Assembly: GCA_036852015.1 (NCBI GenBank)
Contig: JAANDG010000057.1
Location: forward strand, 62,001-126,000
DNA from: Pelodera strongyloides
Taxonomy: Eukaryota; Nematoda; Chromadorea; Rhabditida; Rhabditidae
Direction of reading: 5' to 3'
DNA: 64,000 nucleotides
Each line of letters begins with the position of its first letter. The first letter of the stretch is position 1. This document shows positions 12,001-24,000 of this stretch, piece by piece. The translations under genes and the position numbers were made by a program. The notes beneath the pieces were generated by a model. It was not told the DNA's origin. It worked only from the letters and a program-made list of their open reading frames with translations, and ran no database searches.

Positions 12001-15000
12001 TCTGAAAACAGCGTTTTTCCTCGGATTTTTTCCAACACTATGTTTTTCATACTGTGAAGTTAATAAAAGCACAAAGTATACATAAGGTCCAAAACGGTGA
12101 CCGCGTCCCTTTGAGCTTTATCATTATGAAGATGAAGTCACATGTCTCTTATGCCTCACATGTCCCATACCTCCCTTATTACCGTGTTGCTGTCTTAACT
12201 GTATTTATTTTTTTAATTATGTATTACTATTAAGTGGAAGGAGCACCAACATCCACAGATATTAGAAGAAAGGCATTCTCACCGGAGGTCGGCAATTTGC
12301 GAGATCATCGGCCAACGTCGGTTCATCACAAAGGCAGAAGAGGATAGGAATACCACGGTAGGCAATCACGTCTTCCACCGAGAGGGGGATGATCTAAACC
12401 ATAATATGCTTATTATATTCAACTACGACACCTGCGACTATATGAAAGACGACTCAGCAGATATATGAGAATATCAATCCTCCAATAAGTAGCTAGGCAC
12501 ATCAACACTCAGCGATTAACACAATTTCTTGGTTAAAAATATTCGATAGAAAATCGAAAGACCCGGTAGACCTAAATGACTAACCAGCATGATCAGATTC
12601 CAGGGAGTGAGTCTGTCTAGGTAGATTCGACAGCCACCACTGATTCTGGCGGGCACAACCGATTCCGAACTCTGAAAACAGTTCATAGTCATGGGGTAAA
12701 TTGTCACTACCCCAGTATCCATAGCAAACGCAGCTTTAAAAACAGTGAACAAATAAGACGTTTAATTTAACTCATTAACTTATTAACCTTTTTTGCTATT
12801 CAGTTACAATCCAAAAGCTTCTTGTTGAAACAAAAGCGGCTGTCAATAATCAACCTAATAAGACCATCCGCGAGAGCGTAACTATGATGGGGGTCAATAC
12901 GCAGTGCTTACTTTTGGAGGTTGCAAAACCTTTCCAACAATTTTGTTCCACAGCGTCGGGTCCTCAACGTCGAGGTAGCACTGACTGAGCTCTAAAACTT
13001 CTTATTTCATTACTATGAAATATACAAAAATAATGAAACTAGTTTCATAAATGTTTCTTCATTATTTACAGAGCTTCCGGCACACCAGCAGCTTTGAACT
13101 TGAAGTATGTTGTGCTAACGAAAAGTTATCCCGGAGAAGTCAATTAGTAGAAATCATCATATAGTTGGAACAAAAAAGTTTACACTATCGACCTTAACAC
13201 TTAACCAAGTAAAGGAATAGAGTTTCACAACACGCTTTAGCTTCTACTAGAAAAACAATAATAAACCTACGATTGAATTCCCTCTTATAAGAATCGAACA
13301 GTTTTCCCACACGCATTCTATCCACTTTCTTCAGATCTGTAAAAAAAAAGTTTTTTTTTCTTCTTCATTTATTCTTATATGGACAATAGAGTCAAGAGTC
13401 TACGTCTACCAACGAGGCCTGTCGCCCATTTGCCTTTTCGCTAGTTTCCACAAAATATGCCCCAGACCAAACCAATTTTATATAATGGCACATTCAGTCC
13501 CTGTTTACAGTTTACTAAAACTGGATATAATCAATTTGTACAGAAGGATCGTGTTTCAAACAGCTCTTTATACTGACGCACCCCTACCGTCTCTCTCTCC
13601 CTCCCTGTCTCTTTCTCTCTCTCTCTCCTCAAACCCATACATCTCTCTCCCTCCCTGTCTCTCTCTCTCTCTCCTCACACCCATGCATCTCTCTCCCTCT
13701 CTCTTCTCATCTCATCTCGTCCCACACATCCCTCTACACCGTATAATAGCCAAAAACCAATAAACTGCAATAGCCTCGAACCGATACTAACAGCTCCACC
13801 TATTATATTCGCGACGGTGTGTTTAGGCTTCAATATTAGTTTCGGATTTATAATGGTGACAGGTAGAAATATCGTATTTCGATACGATTCACTATATGTA
13901 TATTCCGCTGCACAAAATATCAAATCGCATCCAAAAGGCATATTACTAAAATCCGTAAGGAACAAAGAAATACGACCCCCCAACTGTCAAAAACATCCCT
14001 TCAGGGAGAATGTTCTACAACATTCTCATTCTCGCTGCACTTTCAGGATACTCGCAAACACTAACGTACTCTACAATAAGGATTCAAACTCTAGAATTTA
14101 AAACCCAAACTAAAGTTATACATAATACAGTACGCTAAAACTCTAAAAATTTGGACAAGCTATAGGACCTTCGCACCATTTTTTCTATGTCACTACGGGG
14201 GTGAAGATACAAATCGAGGGGGTCAATCGAGGTCGACACGGGGGAAAGAGAAGATGAAGATTCCAATCTTGACCAAATACGACACACATTCCATACAACA
14301 TACATGCTATGATAATGAGGACGATGATAGGAATAGAGGAAAGGCGAGAGGACTCTTGACAGCATGTTGGCGCAGTTATTACTATTACATATTCTTTTTA
14401 GAACTCCCTTGGGTTTGTTTCACAATACACTGATGCACGCTGTTATTGTTTGGAACTTTCCCAATTATACATATGTTAATCAACATCCATACATTTTCAT
14501 ACTTATGCAATTCATAGCAATAGTCCATTCATTTCTTCAGTTCCCGGAAATGCAGTAATTGTACAGACTGGAACCCATATCACAACTGACCAATCTCGTA
14601 AAGCGGCATGACCAACAGTCTCTTCTCGGACTGTTCTACAAGTCCTCTCAAGTTGAAAGGCTGAACGACCACAGAAACGCAGTGTGAAATCGGGGTGGCT
14701 TCTTCACAAGTGGTATCAGAAATCTGAAATTAGACATGACAACTAGACACACGTACATGTAACGGACAAGTAGGTTGAAAATTAGCTGCATTGTGCATGG
14801 CGGCACACTGCACTTCACATTAAGGTAGTGTAGAAATATTTATGCCTAAGCCATGTCGCACTAAAATTTCGTAAAAGATATTCTATAGGGTTATAATTAT
14901 GTGCCACAAGTACAATTAACCCCAATTTTGCCGCTCAGCTCAAATACAAAACGATAAACAATGACAAAACCAGGTCGTACTAAAAAAAATACCGTACAGG

Positions 15001-18000
15001 TACAGGTACAGATAATCCTTATCCAATTAGTTAGGGTTCATTGTTTGTCACAAGTTAAAGTACACATCAATTAACCCCCATTTTGTCACCCAATAAGAGT
15101 CGGCGAATTAAATAGAAAAAGCACACTACGCCGACGATACTTTTCCCACGATAAATTGCCCATTACATATATCAGACAAAACAGTAAAAGGTATATCTTC
15201 AGCCAAAAAAAATGACAACAAGCTAAGATCACATAACTGGATATCTTCCAATATAATTTTCATAATATCAAAGTAAAACTTAATTTCCAAATCGGTTATT
15301 CAAAAACAGGACCATTTGCGGCGGGACAAAAACAACCGGCTCACCGAAATGTTTGAATTGGGTCTTCCTTTGCACCACCTCAGCAACTGATCCAATGTGT
15401 AGAGAACTTGAATGACAAAGTCATCACGGTGACTCTTCGGTGCACGCTGCAATCAAACATACCATACACATGTATTGTATGTTATATTGTTATATATACT
15501 CCCTCCGCTTAGTATATTTATTTTATTACAAGAAATCCAGATTTCTCTCATATTTAGTTTCAAAGCTGCAAAAGCTTTCGGAAATGCACCGCTTTTGCAT
15601 TATCATCAAATATGACAGGTTCAACGGTCATGATAGGATAACCTGACTACAAAAGAAAATCCTAGAAAAAAAATAGGATATATTTCACTCCCAACTATAC
15701 TAGGTCCTAGGTCCCCGTTAAAGAAACCAACACTCAAACAAACATTAACCAACACTCAAACACTAAGTGATGCTAATCTGTTGCAACTTGCAACACGCTT
15801 CAAGTGAAGATCGCCCTGACATGGAGGTGAGAATCTCACTGAGACTGTGAATCTAGAGAGCTCCACACCTCCACAGCGGGGTGGAATCCACGCACAAAAC
15901 AAACGGGGAAGAAACCAGTGGGAGTGGAAGAAAGGAAAGACAGAGGTAAGAACAACAGTGCTAATCAGTGTATAAAGGGGAAGGAGAATTTTGAATCGGA
16001 AAATGACACGCTTATCTAAGAAATGAATTACGTACGTAAAGGAATACGTTGGCCCTTAACCCTACCCTAACCTGTGGGTAAATCGGTAGAAAATGAACGA
16101 GTAAATCAGTTGGAAGTTATAGATCTGGCAGTGTCGGTGGTCTGTGAGATCTAGACTTACAACTGACCTACGGGCCGGGTGAACATCATAAGAGGTTACC
16201 TAACTAACTTAACAGAGAAACATAGTGACCGTAAGACGGCGCTATTACAATTACAGTAGGCAGACGGGTAGAAGATGTTCATAACACGGTTGGGGGAAGA
16301 ATGCAGAATAGGATAGAATACTTGGGGACATAGCAGCACAGACAGGCAATGGTCCCGAATGGCTGCCCAAATATATAATGGACGACCAATAATGCTGCTC
16401 TCCGTATTCACATCGACTGTATTATCGAGGCGATGAAATACGAGAGGAAAGAGACGCAGACAGAGAAAACAAAAAGAGGACAAGCGACAGCAAACGGATA
16501 GACAGCGAGAGAGTCGGAGAAATACAAATACAGTACACTGTACGAAATGGCGAGACTGAGATTAAGAGAGGGAGATCGATGTCGAAGATCGCCGTGGCAT
16601 CAGATATACATACGGTAGATGACGAGGAACAGAGAGACATAAGAGACGTGGGAAGGGAGGGAGGGGAGGAAGAGAGAGACAGAGGGAAAACTACAACTTA
16701 TTAGCTTATTTCCTCTACAATTGTGTATTAATAATGCCGCAATTGTAATAGCACTATATTATACATCACAATACTAATAGCATTCCGCAATATATAGTGA
16801 TACAGTACTAATGCATCGAATACCTACCACATTGATACATATAAACAAACAGTTTCATACATAAAGTGAACACGAACACATGCTCGTTGTTTTCGGTTTA
16901 CGTTAAGTGGGAGGGAGGCAGGGAGGGGGTCAGACTCGAAAAAATAAATGGTGCATTGGTATCAAAAACACAAATTAAATGGGGCACAATGCACAATCTC
17001 ATAATGTCGGAATGTCGCTTGACTCTGAATCACTATAAATGAGTAAAACAATAAGATAATAAGGAAATAAAAAGAGCTAGCTCTCTAGCTCGTTAGCTCC
17101 GAAATCAAATTCACAAAAGTTAAGAACCAAAAAAGTAGATGGTCTCACAATCAGAAGCAATAATCTTGAAAGCATACAAAGAAATAAGCAGCGCTTTAAT
17201 GTTAATCGCGTACAATCCGATCAGTGCTGATTCCACAAGACAATTATCACAACTTATTACAACACACAAATACGAATACAAACATGATTAGCAAGAATGA
17301 GGAACACGAGGAAGAAGGTACACATGGTAATGATTCACGAAAAAGAGAGCCTTCGCAAACAACGACGATAAACTTCCAAATCAAATACCTCTGATCCTTT
17401 CTTATCATCCTCCAGCTCTCCCTGTTCTTCAGTCTGTCCGTCCTCTTCCACGCCTTGAGGCTCGCACCAGTGTTCAGCGATGATCTCAAAAGAAAATGGG
17501 TCTAGCTTTAACCTTTAATAGTTTCAGATGCAGCATGCAAGGACTGCTGGTATTTCCAAAATAAAAACATGTGCTGGACTGAGCCAACAATTCCTCACGT
17601 TCTCGAAATCTATGGAAATCACCAAGCAATGTCAAATAGTAAAGACGTATCCCAACCTTACAAGAACTACACACATGGAATATTAGACAAATGGACTTTA
17701 CATCGGTATAGCTGTATAGCACAAGCTTTGAAACGGACAATTTACCGCAAATTACTGTGCCCAATGCATACGCTTCAGAAACCACGTCACGGCCGCTTTA
17801 AAGACTGTGTCGTGTCTCCCTTCCTCTCCTACCTGATATGCCTGTTCCTCGTTCTCCTCTCCATCTGAGTACATTCCGCCGTCGTCTTCACTTTCTTCTC
17901 CTTCGTCCACACAAACCGAATTTCTCAGTTCATCGTCTTCGAACACAATTCCGTGGTCATCTTCGTCCGCAATGTTGATGCTGTAAACATGTCGACGTTG

Positions 18001-21000
18001 AAACGAGATACAACTAGAGGTAAGGTCTTTCTGTCGACCTTTAAATCCTAAATTTATTTTGATTGTGAGATGAACGGTTCATAGCCTGGCAACAATCACC
18101 GTTCTAACAAGTTAATGGAAAAAAGTAAGGAAATCATGGAATATTCAGCTCATATTTGCATTCATATCGAGCATAGACACTAGATGCGCAATGACAAGGC
18201 AAGGGCAGATCGCCAGTCAGTTACCCGTTTCTGATTAGTTCAATTTCCCAACCTCATTGAAGGAGGAAGTCGCTGTCTCTCCACTTTGAGTGGGATGTTT
18301 AGTCGTTGCGGAGGGAAGAACACGTACTGTTCCAACAATTTGCCAGAAGTGCCGGCGAGCTGCATAAGATTTAATTAAGAAAATATTTATATGTACGTCT
18401 GAAACGAATAAACAATGCAGTATTTCGTTACTGTCTGTCAACAAAACGAAAAGTAAGAACTCACCTGTCTGCAGACATTCACAATTCCCGAGTCGGCCCA
18501 TGCAATGTGAAATGGAACTGGACGGTCATTCAAACGTCGACTAAATAACGGGTCAAATTATTATGTTTAGGGTTTCAAGAAGAAGAAGATAACAATGTAA
18601 TACAGACTCGTTGCTAGCATTGATAATATAATATAATATGAATTATGCACACAAAAATGTAAACGCACAGTTAAAGCCTTTCCCTCGGGCGGGACTCGAA
18701 CCAGCATGATACCACCACCTCACTCTTTAAAGTCGAACGCTCTACCTACTCAGCTATGATAGATAACAAAAACTCACTGCAATAGGACAAAGAGTACAAA
18801 TCTGGCAAACTCCTTGTTGGGCGGCAAGATATAGTTGACAAATGCACAGGGAAGGTTCCAAATTCGACGCCTTCAATAATAATAATTTATTACGCAAAGA
18901 ACATGTGCACACAGAATACGCCACAAATGGAGATGTTAGTTCAGGACTCGTTGAAGCGGTTCAAAAATAACAAATTAGAATTGAAAAAAAAGGGCAAAGA
19001 AAAAGGTGCCCACCTGCAGATCATGTACTTGGACAATGCATTATGCAGTGTCAGGTCCTTGATAGTCTCCACGCCCTTCATCGCATCCTCACGAAGTCTC
19101 ACAATTGCATGCAGGTTATCGGGCACACTGTGGTATCTGACCAACACTCGCTCCACGGGTCTGCGGATCACGAACAGAGCTTCCTGAAAGTAGGAGAACT
19201 TATATACATACTTGAAATAAAATTATATACAATTAAAAGAGGAAATAAATTGGAAACATACAAGTGATTAACTTATACGCAAAGAAAACAATGAATATAG
19301 TATACCAATATGCGTTTCGACCCTGCGCAGACGAGGATTTCACCGTAGGCGGGTCTCGTCAGTGCGTACCTACGGCCTTAGATAATACGGAAAATGCAAC
19401 TACTAACTGAAATTGTGGACAGACGACTGGCAATAGGCAACAAGTGATTGAAAATGAATTCACAAACAAAACAATGATCTTACCTGATCCTTTACCTCGG
19501 CTTGCGAGGGCACTAGACTGTATTTGCCCTGCAAAGGCGAAGATGGATCAATCTCGTGCGAGACAGTCTCTCCAGGTTTCAGCATCTTGACGTCATCGTC
19601 GGCCACACAAATCTGCACTGTCCGACGACTCTCTTGCCGCTAAAATGATTCCATCTTTATGCAAACCATCAAGCCATACTTTATGTGATTCAGCATGTAG
19701 TTAATTAATGGCGCTGGCGATAAAAGCAAACATCGTGAATGCCGTTGAAAGCGTAATGAACTAACTAATATATTCACCTAAAATGGGAAGCAATCTCCAA
19801 ATGAACTCTGAACACATGGTAAGACTTTCCTGAGCTATTGAATTACATTCAAATCTGTAACTTAAGTAACTCAATACAACTTAAGTAACTCAAATTACCA
19901 ACCTTTCTAATGGTCGGCAGTGCAGGAGGAGGAAGTCGCGCGATCCGAAGTTCGATAAGTTGACTTCGTAGAGTGTCGGTGATCTAAATATTTGTTTTGG
20001 GAAACGGAACACATGCAAAAACGTCGCTTCAGAGTAACCGACTTGTAGCAACAACTGTTTGTAGGTCAAAGGGTCGGAGGCACTAGCTTTAAACTTAAAA
20101 CTACGTAGCTGCCTTTGTAATTAATTAAAACAAACCTTCTTTCGCTCAGCACTAGTAATGCCTCCCACAAAGGCTACTTTCAACGCTACACACGGTGGAG
20201 AAAGACACACGCGAATGAAGTAGAAATATCTCGGCTTATGGCTGTGGTAGGTGTCCTCACTAAATATTCTTCTTATTACATTGAGAAACACAAATTCGAA
20301 AACGAAGTTTGCACTTCACGCACTTCACAAAACTACTCGAACCAAAGGAGATGGTAACCAGATGATATTTTTGCCAATTTCGAAAAAGTGTGAATAAACA
20401 GTGTAATGTCAAAGACTTACTTGTAAACAAACTTCACATAGGAACTGCCCTCGAGCAGACAAAAAGTCGTTATACGTCGCAGAAGTTTGTGTAGGGCAAC
20501 TTGGGCACGACTGCAGTCAACCTTAAAAGGGATACTAATTGTAAGAAATGCTGCAGAAGTTAATGTCAACCATGCACATAGAAATTTCTACTGATTGAAT
20601 CACAACAGGAAGAAAAAGCTACAATATACAAGACAACAAACCATGGCTCGTGCGGAAACTCCGAATATATTCTGAGGAACTTGGTCAACAGCCAAAATGA
20701 GCCGCTCGCAATGTGTGTGGACCCATTTCTGCCTAAAGTAGTTTGCTACACTTTAACACTTTTCAAGCTTCGCGTTTGTGTGTCTCTGCTCAGCAATGAC
20801 AATCAGGATCAGGAAGCGCTAGGCATTATAATCTGCACATACTACAAGTCAATAGAACAAAGAACAAAAAGAAGAATAAAAGAAATAAATACCATATGCC
20901 CTCGTCCAAACTACACAACACTCTCCAGAAATCAAGAAATTCTTGTTGCACAAGATCCGGGCACCTGGAAAAATTAATGCAGCACAGATATAGGAACACT

Positions 21001-24000
21001 ACATTTACTGAGGAATTGAGGGAAGTGGACTGAAAAGTAAGATACGTCAATATGGTACCGTATCCTAACTTCTGCAAGTGAAAAATATCATTAATAAGGA
21101 AGTCGATAATAAACTTACGGAACAACGGAAGCAATCTCTCCTAATTGAGTGACGCCGAAAAGGGCTCGTCTGATTGAGATTCCAAACGGAACGTGGTAAT
21201 ACTTGGCCGACACATTGAATTTGTGAAGGTGCATGAGCAACCGATCGGCTTCGATCAACCTGAAACGGCAAACAAGTCACATTGCATAAATACCATGTTT
21301 CCATGGCCTGACTGTAAACTGAAGCAATTAAAAAATCCCATTTACTAACTGTGATATATAACTATTTAATGTTTAATTTACATAATATTTAACGCAAACA
21401 ATATACAGTAATCAATCAAAGAATAAAATAGGATAAAACAACTAACGTGTCGAGAGCACTGCGGAACACCTTGTTTCCTTTGTGTATAGTGATATTCACG
21501 AAATCTCCATCTTCCGACAGCAAGTCCTTCATAACATTCGACGGCGCCATCACTTCAATTCGTATGTTCACTTGCTCTCTCTGGTCGTCCTTGGCCCTAG
21601 AAACGATAAGGGTTATGAATTATCAAAGAGAGAAAAAGATGACATCCAGTAACTTCCTCTTCCCTACCACAACAATAGTTGTCGCCTTGACTACGCAAAG
21701 GACAGCGAAAGCGAAAGGGGCAGCTCGAAGTTCGAAAAGAATCCTTCACCTTACGAAGGATTACACCGAAGGCACATAATTAATCATGCTCGTTTAATAC
21801 CCACCTGCTTGCACGCCAAAGCGGCCAACTTCCGGTGATAATGTAGTCAATATACACGAGCGGTCGAAACGGCAAAGACAAGTGTATGCGTATGCGAGTG
21901 TCTAAATAATTTACAATTAAAATGGCTTTGTTACAGGCACACTAACTTCAGAAATGAACCGGACCCCGGTGCACCGTTTCTGCGGATTCGGTTGATATAA
22001 CCCGGTACTCTATCTCTTTATCTTTACACTAACTTAACTAGGCACGCATATCAATTTCACATATCACCACATGCCACGCAGAAATGTTACGAGGAAAGGA
22101 TTCAGTTACGAAAGTAAACACCGACCTCGGTTCATCAATTGAGCATTCTTCAATGTATATCCTTCCCGGAGTCGCACGTACAATAATTCTTGAACAGAAG
22201 TCAAGTAGTTCATGTTCAGATAGGTGTGACGCATCGAATCGCTGAATAGCAAGCCTAGTTACAATGAGAAAGAGAACCAAGTGCTAAAGAGGCTTTTTGG
22301 AAGTTGAATCTAAGATAAGACGTATTTATGGCAACAGTCACTTTCAGCTGTCGCTCTCCACTACTCGTTACTCTCACATAGTAGAGAATCACGCACCTTA
22401 CGTCGACTAGCAATACGGTATTATAAAAAGTGCTACACAAACAAGCACTACATATGTTAGAACTTCAATATCAACACCATAAATTCTTTTTTTTTAAAAG
22501 CTTACGTTGTGCACATCTTCGAAAAAGCTGGATTAATGTCGTTAATCATGTTTTCGATATGAGCATTGTCCTGAAAATAGATCAGTAACAAATGGGCTGT
22601 AGTACATACGGGAACAGTACCTGTATGCATATGAACCCTACATGGAAAACGTGAAAAAAAGAAACAATTTTAACAACAGCAAATGCTGGTCTTTGTTCGT
22701 TTTCGCATAAGAAATTGCAAACCCGTACTCGTAAAGCATTCTGGAAGCACCAGCACAACAAGGCTCGATGAAACGGATTCATCTTCACCGGTTGAGCTCC
22801 GGCACTCGGTACGTCAGCAGCCTGAAAAATAAATGGAAATGTAACAACGACCATAGAATGAGAATCTTTTTCTTTTATCGTCTACGCAATTGTCAAAAAA
22901 AAAGTTAGATTATTTATAACTCATTAGCACACTTTCGTCGGCACCGGAAGCCCGATTGCCCGATATATTTCTACAAGGTTATCAGGATGGCGTGCAAAAC
23001 TGTTTGGATTCTTTAGTTCAATCACACTCACTCAATGCAACGTGATGCCTTGCATATCAATGGAACAGCTCAAGCTTCTCCTTTGTTAATAACTTTGGCA
23101 AGAAAATAGAAAGAAAGAAACAACATAAACAAAAAAGACCTCTTCCGAAACCCTTCGTCCGGGTCCGACTGATCCGCCCGAGTAATTCCGACTGCTCCCA
23201 GTTGTCGAGTGCTCATCAGTGGATGAGTCCCTGATGGAGACAATCCCCGGAGACTTCTCAGAATCTCTTCGCACAAAGATGCCCTCTAGGTCCGCTGAAT
23301 GATCATTCGTAAATGTATTTGAAAGTTAACAGATCACACAAGGTAACTGGAGTTAAAACGAATGAATTCTATATAGCATAAATGCCGAAAGCCCGTAACT
23401 ATTCGTAACATCATAGTGACTCATTATAAATTTAGCCAAAGCCAAACATCAAAATTTTTGATTCCAAATTGGGGGCACATTCCCTTGAAATCCTGATAAT
23501 CACAACACCAAACCAAACAACTGTAGTATGGGAACTTGAACTCACATGTCACACAACGACAGTTTGGTATGAAAGATCCGAAGGTAGCCATCGAAATGAA
23601 GTGGAACAATTCGGATGATGCCACATGACCAAAACACGGATCCGAACGATTGCTTCCGATTATCTAAATAGCGTTTATCTACTCCAACCAACATCCTCCC
23701 GCGTGTTTTGCACTGTAATTGCAATCGTATCATAATTATATCAAATTATCTCAATTAGACTTGAAGCAAGACCAACAACAACAAATTCCCACCTGTAAAA
23801 AGGAACAGGAGACCGTGTAAGTTCGAAGTTGTGAAAGAACCTGGTGCAAAGCCACGCCATCAGGCATTCCGCATACACAGTCTGTGAGGACTACTATGTC
23901 TGAAACACTACACATAACACATGGCAGGAGAAATAAGACAATGACTGGCTACACATCAAATCTTCTAGGTGCACATCACTCAGACATTCCGGTTCGATTA

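Larger units (their letters stand above)
9204..19183 (-). other. SZT2: SZT2 exon model, exons 26-46
   Basis: Exons: 19183-19014, 18870-18778, 18540-18465, 18359-18253, 17980-17833, 17484-17389, 15446-15345, 14723-14591, 13336-13271, 13114-13070, 12997-12912, 12671-12585, 12393-12283, 11387-11335, 11145-11054, 10835-10717, 10549-10500, 10255-10192, 10103-9998, 9672-9595, 9347-9204. The block contains the largest introns (15447-17388 and 13337-14590) and one intron carrying a MITE (11388-12282). The exon at 17980-17833 encodes a long Asp/Glu-rich stretch. The short exons 13336-12912 are supported mainly by phase, less by similarity. Confidence 0.72.

Noticed and set aside
22263..22396. Candidate SZT2 exon with an open minus-strand frame
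   Set aside because: Joining exon 22570-22506 directly to 22254-22061 keeps phase and matches family order; this segment adds unmatched sequence and is better read as intron.
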